Part shown: positions 1 to 4,918 of the stretch, one piece after another
Numbering within the stretch: position 1 is the stretch's first letter
Layout: each line of letters opens with the position of its first letter
Assembly (NCBI GenBank): GCA_030619955.1
Contig: JAUXAK010000031.1
Coordinates: forward strand, 1-6,480
Source: an archaeon
GTDB taxonomy: Archaea; Nanobdellota; Nanobdellia; Pacearchaeales; UBA284
Direction of reading: 5' to 3'
DNA: 6,480 nucleotides
Translations under genes and position numbers: made by a program
The notes under the pieces: generated by a model
Told to the model about the DNA's origin: nothing
What the model saw: only the letters and a program-made list of their open reading frames with translations
Databases searched by the model: none

Positions 1-24
1 CGAGTAAATCTTTGGTTTATGAAA

Positions 25-52
25 TTTCGCTTTGCAAACTGCAAAAGCGAAA
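25..52. repeat. Imperfect inverted repeat (hairpin) ahead of the orphan gene
   Basis: TTTCGCTTTGCA (25-36) pairs with TGC plus AAAGCGAAA (40-42 and 44-52). This gives 12 base pairs with a three-base loop (AAC) and one bulged A at 43. It is one of the strongest stems in the window and includes G+C pairs in otherwise AT-rich DNA. Its right arm is part of the 22-bp direct repeat that recurs at 761-782, but the left arm does not recur there. It could be the 3' end structure of a gene to the left, a dispersed genomic hairpin repeat, or the boundary of an inserted segment. The sequence alone does not separate these. Confidence 0.6.
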
Positions 53-64
53 GATAAATAAAAT
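43..64. repeat. 22-bp direct repeat, left copy
   Basis: Bases 43-64 (beginning AAAAGCGAAAGATAAA) are identical over 22 positions to 761-782. Identity ends sharply on both sides: C against G before, G against C after. The left copy contains the right arm of the hairpin and supplies the first two bases of the ATG at 63 of the orphan gene. The offset between copies is 718 bp. The pair therefore brackets essentially the whole orphan gene. Confidence 0.85.
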
Positions 65-722
65 GTCAAATTCAGAAACTCTTAGCTATATTGAATTGAG
101 ATATCAAAGATTAGAAGGGTGGAAAGGGTATGAAGATAGAACTCAACGATTAAGGAGAAAAAGGGATATTTTAAAGAAAACTCTAGAAAATCTTTTTCCA
201 GAAATAGATGAAGGTGCAAAACAATTAAATTTAGTAACTTTTCCTACTTGTTTTGAAGCATATCCAGAAATTTCTGAGTGGGGTGATCGCCATTATCTAC
301 AAATACACTTTAAATTACCTACTAAAGTAACAGAAAAACTAGTAGAATGTATTTATAAAGGAAAGACTAAAAGAAAAAAAATTAGAGTTATTAAAAACAA
401 GTTTTATTTAGTTGGGGATCCTATGGGTTTTCATAAAGACGTACCTAACGGATTTGATATTGAAGAAAAATATATAGGCCCCTATAAACCGGAATTTAAG
501 CCATCGATAAGTTATTTCCAGAAAACAAAAGAATTCTTTCATAGACTCAAAGATGGTAGAATACCCGGAGATCAATATCCAATTAAGATACTTGAAGACC
601 AAAAACTTGAAGAGATAATCAATTCTAAAGATTTATTAGAAATAACAATGCTGGCCCTCATAGAGATTGATAGAGAAATTCGGAAAAGAAAGGCTACCCC
701 TATTTTTTATACAAGAGGATAA
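63..722 (+). CDS. Protein of unknown function, about 219 residues
   Basis: I do not recognise this protein. From the ATG at 63 it is soluble and strongly charged, with no membrane segment or signal peptide. The first 45 or so residues are rich in Arg, Lys and Glu and look helical, possibly a short coiled coil (RTQRLRRKRDILKKTLENL). A mixed segment with aromatic residues follows (FPTCFEAYPEISEWGDRHYLQIHF), then a basic stretch (KGKTKRKKIRVIKNK) that could contact nucleic acid. A Pro/Tyr/Gly-rich middle and a helical C-terminus complete it. I see no HUH, DDE or other nuclease signature. The start is uncertain: the frame is open to the left edge, with a TTG at 12, and no Shine-Dalgarno or well-placed TATA box precedes 63. 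The gene sits between the two copies of a 22-bp repeat, which suggests that it is a separate insert. Confidence 0.7.
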   Translation: MSNSETLSYIELRYQRLEGWKGYEDRTQRLRRKRDILKKTLENLFPEIDEGAKQLNLVTFPTCFEAYPEISEWGDRHYLQIHFKLPTKVTEKLVECIYKGKTKRKKIRVIKNKFYLVGDPMGFHKDVPNGFDIEEKYIGPYKPEFKPSISYFQKTKEFFHRLKDGRIPGDQYPIKILEDQKLEEIINSKDLLEITMLALIEIDREIRKRKATPIFYTRG

Positions 723-760
723 ATCCAAAGGCAGAGCTAAGGAAAAAAAGATCATAAAGG

Positions 761-782
761 AAAAGCGAAAGATAAATAAAAT
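761..782. repeat. 22-bp direct repeat, right copy
   Basis: This is the second perfect copy of bases 43-64. It lies 38 bases after the stop of the orphan gene and 19 bases before the ATG of the membrane-protein gene at 802. The hairpin's left arm is absent here. Unlike the left copy, this one is at the right distance from a start codon to work as a promoter. Confidence 0.85.
765..782 (+). promoter_or_regulatory. Probable BRE/TATA promoter of the M50-like gene
   Basis: A purine-rich BRE-like stretch (GCGAAAG) is followed by ATAAATAA at 772-779, centred about 26 bases before the ATG at 802. That spacing fits an archaeal promoter whose transcript starts at or next to the start codon. The T-rich spacer (catttttcttatttttta) has no ribosome binding site, which agrees with leaderless expression. 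Confidence 0.5.
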
Positions 783-801
783 CATTTTTCTTATTTTTTA
801 A

Positions 802-1536
802 ATGCAAAAGAAAAAACTAAACATAGATATAAATGAAATTTTGATCATAGTAATAGCTTCACTTGTTCTTGGTTTTTTTCTTTCTCTTCAGACAAGATGG
901 CCTATCTTAAGCATTGAACCACTTAACTTTTTGAGCATGTTTTTCTTCTCTTTATTAATGCTTCTTGTTTTTGTTTTCTCACAAAAGTTTATTGCTTGGA
1001 AACTTGACTGCAAGACAAAAACAAAATTACTTAGCTTTAGAAGATATTGGTTTAGGCCTTTAACAGAACATGGCAAAGCTGAATTTCCTTTTGAATTTCC
1101 TGCATGGCTCATTTTGCCTATTATTCTTTTTTTTATAAGCGGAGGCTGGATTAAATGGCTTGCAATCCTGAACTTTGATGTAAAACCTAAAGCCACAAGA
1201 ATCAGAAGAAGATGGCAAGAATTAACAGAAGCTGATATAGGAAAAATTGCAATTGCAGGTCCTATAAGTGTTTTAATTCTTGGAATAATAATAAGAGCTC
1301 TTGGTTTCAACAGCCTAGCTATAATATGCATATGGCTTGCTCTTCTTGCCCTTATACCAATAGGCTTAGGATTTAAAATTCTGATTTCATCAAGAATATT
1401 ATGGTTTTTTGTTTTTATCTTAACAATTCTTATTCTGCTATTAATGAGAATTGCAGGAACTTTTACAACAGTTGTTATGGCTTTAATTCTTGCAGCTATA
1501 GCTACAATAGCTTACTATATTTTATATGAACAATAA
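802..1536 (+). CDS. Polytopic membrane protein, degenerate M50 (site-2 protease)-like
   Basis: A 244-residue membrane protein with hydrophobic spans near 12-30, 41-62, 98-122, 147-165, 170-193 and 199-240. The segment LTEADIGKIAIAGPISVL (141-158) resembles the conserved 'AGPxxN' membrane segment of M50 proteases. ALIPIGLGFKILISSR (182-197) lies where that family has its N-x2-P-x3-LDG motif. No HExxH motif is present anywhere, and the catalytic Asp of LDG is missing (IGLGFK instead). I infer a non-catalytic homologue, perhaps a membrane scaffold or adaptor; the family assignment comes from motif shape only. The start is secure: an in-frame TAA ends directly before the ATG. The gene converges on spt5, leaving 20 bases between the stops. 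Confidence 0.75.
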   Translation: MQKKKLNIDINEILIIVIASLVLGFFLSLQTRWPILSIEPLNFLSMFFFSLLMLLVFVFSQKFIAWKLDCKTKTKLLSFRRYWFRPLTEHGKAEFPFEFPAWLILPIILFFISGGWIKWLAILNFDVKPKATRIRRRWQELTEADIGKIAIAGPISVLILGIIIRALGFNSLAIICIWLALLALIPIGLGFKILISSRILWFFVFILTILILLLMRIAGTFTTVVMALILAAIATIAYYILYEQ

Positions 1537-1546
1537 AATAAAAACA

Positions 1547-1561
1547 AATAATAGAATTATT
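1547..1561. terminator. Small AT hairpin between convergent stops
   Basis: AATAAT (1547-1552), loop AGA, ATTATT (1556-1561) form a perfect 6-bp stem between two convergent genes, overlapping the spt5 stop codon. On the plus strand a pyrimidine-rich run (TCCTCTTCCTTTTCTTCC) follows, which could help end transcription of the membrane-protein gene. The stem is all A-T and weak, so this is only a candidate. Confidence 0.25.
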
Positions 1562-2015
1562 CCTCTTCCTTTTCTTCCTTTGGCCGCCTGATTACTTTAA
1601 CATTATCTATCTTAACTGTAATAGGTATGGGAACAGCAGCTTCCAGCAGCTCAACAATAACTTCTTCTCTTGCCTTATCAACTCTCATTACTTTAGCTTT
1701 TTCCCTCTTAAAAGGCTCTGTAATCATCTCTACTGTGTCGCCTTTCTCAATATTTATTGCAGCAGTTACTGGCTGCAGCATTGTCTCAATTTCAGCATAA
1801 GTTATCGGCTTGTTAATAAAGCCTTTAACATAAGGCAAATTAAAAACAGCTTGTTCCGCATTTTCATGGTCAGCAGCTTCAATAATAATATATCCTCTTA
1901 AGCCGTGAGGCCGCACAACAGTAAAAACATCAAGGTCTTTTTTTTCTGCTCTGGCTGCAATTAAATCAGCTGCTTGCTCTTCTTTGTTTGTCGTAACCTT
2001 AACAACAAATATCAT
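1557..2015 (-). CDS. spt5: Transcription elongation factor Spt5 (archaeal NusG)
   Basis: Spt5 binds the clamp of RNA polymerase, with Spt4, and raises processivity; its KOW domain can link transcription to translation. The 152-residue protein has the archaeal architecture. Residues 1-81 are an NGN domain (MIFVVKVTT start, the RPHGLRGYIIIEA strand at 35-47, then LPYVKGF). Residues 88-143 are a KOW domain (IEKGDTVEMITEPFKREKAKV, then the final strand DNVKVI). A short acidic tail (KEEKEEE) follows. Length is typical for archaea. Translation starting directly at MIFVVK matches the family, and only an AT-rich leader precedes it. It lies downstream of ftsZ and secE on the same strand, a recognised archaeal order. 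The gap to secE is 84 bases and holds its own TATA-like sequence, so it may be transcribed separately. Spt4 is not in the window. Confidence 0.95.
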   Translation of the reverse strand: MIFVVKVTTNKEEQAADLIAARAEKKDLDVFTVVRPHGLRGYIIIEAADHENAEQAVFNLPYVKGFINKPITYAEIETMLQPVTAAINIEKGDTVEMITEPFKREKAKVMRVDKAREEVIVELLEAAVPIPITVKIDNVKVIRRPKEEKEEE

Positions 2016-2034
2016 TTTATTATATAAAATTTAA

Positions 2035-2088
2035 TTTTAATATATCTTTAGTTTATTATATCTTTTCATATCTTTCTGAAATATCTTT
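2035..2088 (-). promoter_or_regulatory. Leader of spt5: TATA-like box and four copies of an octamer
   Basis: Read on the minus strand, the octamer AAAGATAT occurs four times without a mismatch (plus-strand ATATCTTT at 2042-2049, 2058-2065, 2068-2075 and 2081-2088), at spacings of 16, 10 and 13. The copy nearest spt5 runs into ATATTAAAA and is centred about 26-30 bases from the ATG at 2015, so it can be read as a BRE (AAAG) plus TATA promoter. The other copies may be extra promoter-like sites or binding sites for a regulator. The count is direct observation; the function is inference. Confidence 0.45.
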
Positions 2089-2099
2089 ATTGTTTTATT

Positions 2100-2291
2100 T
2101 TAAAGGAAAAAAAGTGTAAATATAAGGCCTATAATAAAGCCTACTGCACCTATGATTAAAATTCCTAAAGCAGATATTCTTGAAATCTGCTTTACTTCAA
2201 AACTACTCGGTTTTCTTGCTACTCTAAAAACTCTTGCACATTTATGATAAAAGCTGTTTATTGCCTGAAAAGGGTGTTTTTTTTCTTCCAT
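2100..2291 (-). CDS. secE: Protein translocase subunit SecE (Sec61-gamma)
   Basis: SecE clamps the two halves of SecY in the membrane export channel. The protein has 63 residues, normal for the archaeal and eukaryotic single-span form. An amphipathic cytoplasmic part (about 8-38) carries VFRVARKPSSFEVKQISRIS, close to the conserved K/R-x-P-x-x-x-E-F/V pattern of the family. One membrane span follows (about 39-63, ALGILIIGAVGFIIGLIF) and ends the protein. The gene lies 54 bases after ftsZ and before spt5, the position it has in many archaea, and this supports the call for such a short protein. SecY and Sec61-beta are not in the window. Confidence 0.9.
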   Translation of the reverse strand: MEEKKHPFQAINSFYHKCARVFRVARKPSSFEVKQISRISALGILIIGAVGFIIGLIFTLFFL

Positions 2292-2323
2292 TTTTAATTT
2301 ATTAAATAAATTAAGAAAGAGGG

Positions 2324-2336
2324 CTTAAAAATCTTT
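2324..2336 (-). promoter_or_regulatory. Possible promoter of secE
   Basis: On the minus strand AAAGAT (2331-2336) is followed by TTTTTAAG (down to 2324), centred about 37 bases before the secE ATG. This would give a leader of roughly 12 bases. It resembles the AAAGAT-plus-TATA arrangement before spt5. The gap from ftsZ is only 54 bases, so read-through from ftsZ is equally possible. Confidence 0.3.
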
Positions 2337-2345
2337 TTGCTTGTT

Positions 2346-3431
2346 TTATTCTTTGATAAATTCAATTCCAAGTTCTTCTTGCATTGCTCTTGTTTCTTTT
2401 TCATGTCGTCTTTCACCTGGACCAAGTATTTGAGAACTTTTAACTCCTGTTACAATTAACAAAACCCTAAGTGTTTTTTCCATGTCTTCACTAAGCTGTG
2501 CACCCCATATAAGCTTTGCATTAGGGCTTATTTCTTTGGCAATTGTTTCAATAACTTTCTTAGCTTCATCTAATGACAAGTCTAAACCACCAATTATATT
2601 AACCAAAGCGCCGCTTGCATCCCTAATGTCAACATCAAGTAAAGGATTTTCAATTGCTTTTTGAACAGCTTCAACAGCTCTGTCTTGAGAATCTGATTCG
2701 CCAACTCCTATCATAGCTACTCCGCCATTTAGCATAATAGCTTTAATATCTGCAAAATCAAGATTAACTAATCCTGCTTTTGTAACAAGCTCTGTTATTC
2801 CTTTAACTGAATTTGTGAGTATTTCATCAGCAACTTTAAATGCAGTATGTAAAGGCAGGTCTGGAGCTAATTCAAGTAATTTATCATTAGGTATAACAAT
2901 AAGTGTGTCAACAATATTTTCCAGCTTCTCTAAACCAATCATGGCATTTTCAAAACGTTTCTGGCCTTCTATTGTAAAAGGCAGTGTAACAACAGCTATT
3001 GTTAAAGCACCTAATTTCTTAGCCATTCCAGCCACAACAGGAGCTGCTCCTGTTCCTGTTCCGCCACCTAAACCGCATGTTATAAACACTAAGTCTGCTC
3101 CCTGTACTTTATGTTTTATTTCTTGCTCGCTTTCATGTGCAGCTTCTTCACCTATTTGAGGATTACTTCCTGCACCTAATCCGTGAGTAAGTTCACTTCC
3201 AATAAACACTTTAAGATCAGAACAAGTATAAAGCAAATCTTGGGCATCTGTGTTTACTGCTATAAGTTCAGCACCTTTAATGCCTATTTCTTTCATTCTT
3301 GTAAGGGTGTTGCCTCCGCCGCCGCCAACTCCAAAAACTTTTATAGCTGCTCTTTGTTTTGCAATAACCTGTTCAAGTTCTTTGTCAACATTATCAACAT
3401 CGCTTTCTTTCTCTTTTATTTCAAATTCCAT
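2346..3431 (-). CDS. ftsZ: Cell division GTPase FtsZ
   Basis: FtsZ is the tubulin-like GTPase that polymerises at the division site. The 361-residue protein has the full core. The N-terminal nucleotide loop is FGVGGGGGNTLTRM (33-46), followed by IAVNTDAQDL (57-66). The tubulin signature GGGTGTG is at 122-128. The PFTIEGQKR region follows at 151-159, and the synergy loop NLDFADIK (223-230) has the Asp residues that trigger hydrolysis across the polymer interface. The C-terminal domain (about 235-340) carries GVAMIGVGES and ends in a short charged tail. Archaea often have two paralogues, FtsZ1 and FtsZ2; I cannot assign this one safely. It is upstream of secE and spt5 on the same strand, a conserved archaeal order. 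A purine-rich leader of about 40 bases precedes the ATG, which sets it apart from the leaderless genes nearby. Confidence 0.97.
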   Translation of the reverse strand: MEFEIKEKESDVDNVDKELEQVIAKQRAAIKVFGVGGGGGNTLTRMKEIGIKGAELIAVNTDAQDLLYTCSDLKVFIGSELTHGLGAGSNPQIGEEAAHESEQEIKHKVQGADLVFITCGLGGGTGTGAAPVVAGMAKKLGALTIAVVTLPFTIEGQKRFENAMIGLEKLENIVDTLIVIPNDKLLELAPDLPLHTAFKVADEILTNSVKGITELVTKAGLVNLDFADIKAIMLNGGVAMIGVGESDSQDRAVEAVQKAIENPLLDVDIRDASGALVNIIGGLDLSLDEAKKVIETIAKEISPNAKLIWGAQLSEDMEKTLRVLLIVTGVKSSQILGPGERRHEKETRAMQEELGIEFIKE

Positions 3432-3495
3432 CTTCTTTTTCTCTCTTTCTTTTTATTTCTTTTTTATTTTTTTTATAAAAAATATAAAAAGCCAG

Positions 3496-3510
3496 TATAT
3501 ATAAACTTTA
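3496..3510 (-). promoter_or_regulatory. Probable promoter of ftsZ
   Basis: On the minus strand AAAG (BRE-like) is followed directly by TTTATATATA (3505-3496). Transcription would begin near 3475, giving a leader of about 44 bases rich in A and G (AAAGAAAGAGAGAAAAAGAAG just before the ATG region). A second, poorer TATA-like run, TTTTTATATTTTTT, lies nearer the gene around 3478-3490. The FKBP-ftsZ gap (3432-3559) holds nothing else that I can identify. Confidence 0.5.
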
Positions 3511-3559
3511 GTATCCTATAATTAATATTTTATAAGATATTTTTTATTTTTTTATTTCT

Positions 3560-4240
3560 TTAGCTCTTTATTTCACAATCTAAACCAATCAGCTCTTTTA
3601 CCTTGTTTTTAAATTGCTCTATTTTTTTATTTTTTTCTTCTTCTCTTTCTTTATTTTCAAAATCAAATTCAATAACAGCTTTATTTTCAGTTATTTCAAT
3701 ATTTGCTATTTTCATAAAAAAAGTTTTTGCTATAATCTTAATTTTTTCTTCTTGACTTTCTATGAAATTATTGATCTTAAAATTATAAATAATATGTTTT
3801 CCAGCAAGAGGAGAATTAAAATCAAGAAGCACCCTGCCCCCAGTAACAGTTATGACTTTAGCAACCAAGCCATTAACATTAACAAACATTCCAGGGCTTG
3901 GAAATTCTTTAAATTCAGTTAATGGAACAGTCTTTACCAGCTTTGCATCGCGTTTGCCAAAAGCATCTTCAGGTTTTAGCTCTATTACATAATCTTTGTT
4001 TAGCTCTTTATCCTCAAGTGCAGAATCAATACCTTTAGGAACCATAGCCTGACCAACACAAATATTAATTGGTTTAAATTCTTCCTTGTCCCCCTTATTT
4101 TCTTTTGTTTCTGTTTCCTCTGTTTCTTTTATTAATCCTGCTTTTTTTGCTTCTTCAGTTAAAGTAGTGTCAAAAACCTCTCCATCCTTGATTCTTGCAG
4201 TAAAATCAATTTCAATAAAATCATTTTTCTTTGTCTTCAT
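3560..4240 (-). CDS. FKBP-type peptidyl-prolyl isomerase, SlyD-like long archaeal form
   Basis: It would catalyse cis-trans isomerisation of prolyl bonds and act as a cytoplasmic folding chaperone. The 226-residue protein opens with DFIEIDFTARIKDGEVFDTT (7-26), the first FKBP strands. After a charged loop come PINICVGQAMVPKGIDSAL (57-75), ELKPEDAFGKRD (87-98) and VTGGRVLLDFNSPLAGK (132-148). The insert-in-flap chaperone domain of SlyD-like proteins spans about 92-142, and DFNSPLAG is its hallmark. A C-terminal region (about 165-226), highly charged, corresponds to the extra domain of long archaeal FKBPs. The loop at about 38-56 (KETEETETKENKGDKEEFK) is very rich in Glu and Lys. There is no signal peptide. 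It is transcribed divergently from aIF5A, 59 bases apart, and lies upstream of ftsZ with a separate promoter between. Confidence 0.93.
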   Translation of the reverse strand: MKTKKNDFIEIDFTARIKDGEVFDTTLTEEAKKAGLIKETEETETKENKGDKEEFKPINICVGQAMVPKGIDSALEDKELNKDYVIELKPEDAFGKRDAKLVKTVPLTEFKEFPSPGMFVNVNGLVAKVITVTGGRVLLDFNSPLAGKHIIYNFKINNFIESQEEKIKIIAKTFFMKIANIEITENKAVIEFDFENKEREEEKNKKIEQFKNKVKELIGLDCEIKS

Positions 4241-4260
4241 TTTAATTATTTAACTGTGAA

Positions 4261-4294
4261 AACAAGAATCTTTATAAATTTATTTTTTCTTGTT
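4261..4294. promoter_or_regulatory. Divergent promoter region with palindromic TATA box and flanking inverted repeat
   Basis: TTTATAAA at 4271-4278 reads the same on both strands. It is centred about 26 bases before the aIF5A ATG (4300) and about 35 bases before the FKBP ATG (4240). The first distance fits a leaderless aIF5A transcript, the second a leader of about 8-10 bases. Outside it lie AACAAGAA (4261-4268) and TTCTTGTT (4287-4294), an exact 8-bp inverted repeat with 18 bases between arms. Each arm falls between the TATA box and the expected start of one gene. The repeats are seen directly; shared use of the TATA box and binding by a regulator are inferred. Confidence 0.5.
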
Positions 4295-4299
4295 ATTTA

Positions 4300-4695
4300 A
4301 TGGCTTTCAAATTAGTAAATGCTACTGAAATTAGGATTGGTAATTTTGCTATTATTAATGACGCACCTTGCATTATTAAATCAATGGACATAAGTAAAAC
4401 AGGAAAACATGGACATGCGAAAGTAAGAATTGAAGCCATGGGTATTATTGATGGCAAAAAGAAAATTATTGTGGTGCCAGGCACTGAACGTATTACAATA
4501 CCTATGATAGAAAAAAGAAAAGCACAAGTGTTAAAAACAGATAAAACTGTAAATAAAGCAACTGTCATGGATTTAGAAAACTATGAGACTTTTGATGTTG
4601 ATATAGCGCCAGATATTGCTGAAGAAATTGATGAAAATAAAGAAGTGGAATACTGGAATGTTGAAGGTAAAAAAATAATAAAAAAAATTACTTAA
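4300..4695 (+). CDS. eif5A: Translation initiation factor aIF5A
   Basis: aIF5A binds the ribosome and relieves stalling during peptide-bond formation, especially at proline runs. The protein has 131 residues, the usual archaeal length. The N-terminal SH3-like domain holds the loop DISKTGKHGHAKV (30-42), and Lys36, in T-G-K-H-G, is the residue that becomes deoxyhypusine or hypusine in this family. The C-terminal OB-fold domain runs from about 68 to 131. The start MAFKLVNATEI follows a TATA-like box at a leaderless distance. The modifying enzyme, deoxyhypusine synthase, is not in the window. It is followed on the same strand, after 36 bases, by L40e. Confidence 0.97.
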   Translation: MAFKLVNATEIRIGNFAIINDAPCIIKSMDISKTGKHGHAKVRIEAMGIIDGKKKIIVVPGTERITIPMIEKRKAQVLKTDKTVNKATVMDLENYETFDVDIAPDIAEEIDENKEVEYWNVEGKKIIKKIT

Positions 4696-4708
4696 TTATT
4701 TAAAAAAT
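4696..4708 (+). promoter_or_regulatory. Possible promoter of the L40e gene
   Basis: TTTAAAAAAT (4699-4708) directly after the aIF5A stop is centred about 28 bases before the L40e ATG at 4732. That is the leaderless spacing seen at other genes here. The whole 36-base gap is A+T except for two G residues, so such a match could arise by chance. Co-transcription with aIF5A is the alternative. Confidence 0.3.
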
Positions 4709-4731
4709 TTGGTTAAATTTAATTATTTAAA

Positions 4732-4902
4732 ATGGTAAAAGTAGAAGCTGCTCGTGCAAGACTTCTGAAAGATATTTTTGTGTGCAAAAGATGCGGTGCG
4801 AAAATCAGGGCACAATCACGAAAAGTTGCTGAAGGCAAGATAAAATGCAGGAAATGTAAAAGCAGGGCATTAAGACCAAAAAGTAAGAAAACCGGCAAAT
4901 AA
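4732..4902 (+). CDS. rpl40e: Large-subunit ribosomal protein L40e
   Basis: A small basic zinc-ribbon protein of the archaeal and eukaryotic 50S/60S subunit. The 56-residue product begins MVKVEAARARLLKDIFVCKR. It has two cysteine pairs, CKRC (18-21) and CRKC (39-42), which would bind one zinc ion, and the typical C-terminal LRPKSKK (47-53). Lys and Arg make up well over a third of the residues. In eukaryotes this protein is fused behind ubiquitin; here, as in other archaea, it stands alone. It is short and easy to miss in automatic annotation. It lies between aIF5A and the site-2 protease on the same strand, with 16 bases between its stop and the protease start. Confidence 0.92.
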   Translation: MVKVEAARARLLKDIFVCKRCGAKIRAQSRKVAEGKIKCRKCKSRALRPKSKKTGK

Positions 4903-4918
4903 TGAAAAAAGATAAAGA

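Noticed and set aside
1..57. An open frame from the left edge ending at TAA 55-57 (…MKFRFANCKSER), possibly the 3' end of an upstream gene.
   Set aside because: Only 18 codons are visible and they coincide with the hairpin, so the peptide may be a by-product of the repeat. The sequence to the left is needed to decide.
12..62. Extension of the orphan protein to a TTG start at 12, or beyond the left edge.
   Set aside because: The added residues come from the hairpin and repeat and do not look like a natural N-terminus. The frame is nevertheless open to the edge, so this remains possible.
63..722. The orphan gene as an IS200/IS605 TnpA or other transposase, given the hairpin and repeats.
   Set aside because: There is no HUH motif with a catalytic tyrosine context, no DDE triad and no zinc-ribbon TnpB signature. 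Length and sequence do not fit these families.
888..1331. A 147-codon open frame on the minus strand.
   Set aside because: It lies wholly opposite the membrane-protein gene, whose plus-strand frame has clear membrane segments and a good promoter. It resembles no known protein.
1537..2345. CRISPR or another spacer array suggested by repeated octamers and repeats.
   Set aside because: The octamers are only 8 bases long at irregular spacing of 10-16, and no 25-35-base repeats separated by unique spacers are present anywhere in the window.
2815..3159. A 114-codon plus-strand frame and neighbours at 2482-2664, 3183-3521 and 3250-3504.
   Set aside because: All but their 3' ends run antisense to ftsZ, whose motifs are unambiguous. 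The Ser/Ala/Pro-rich or Phe-rich translations are typical of antisense frames.
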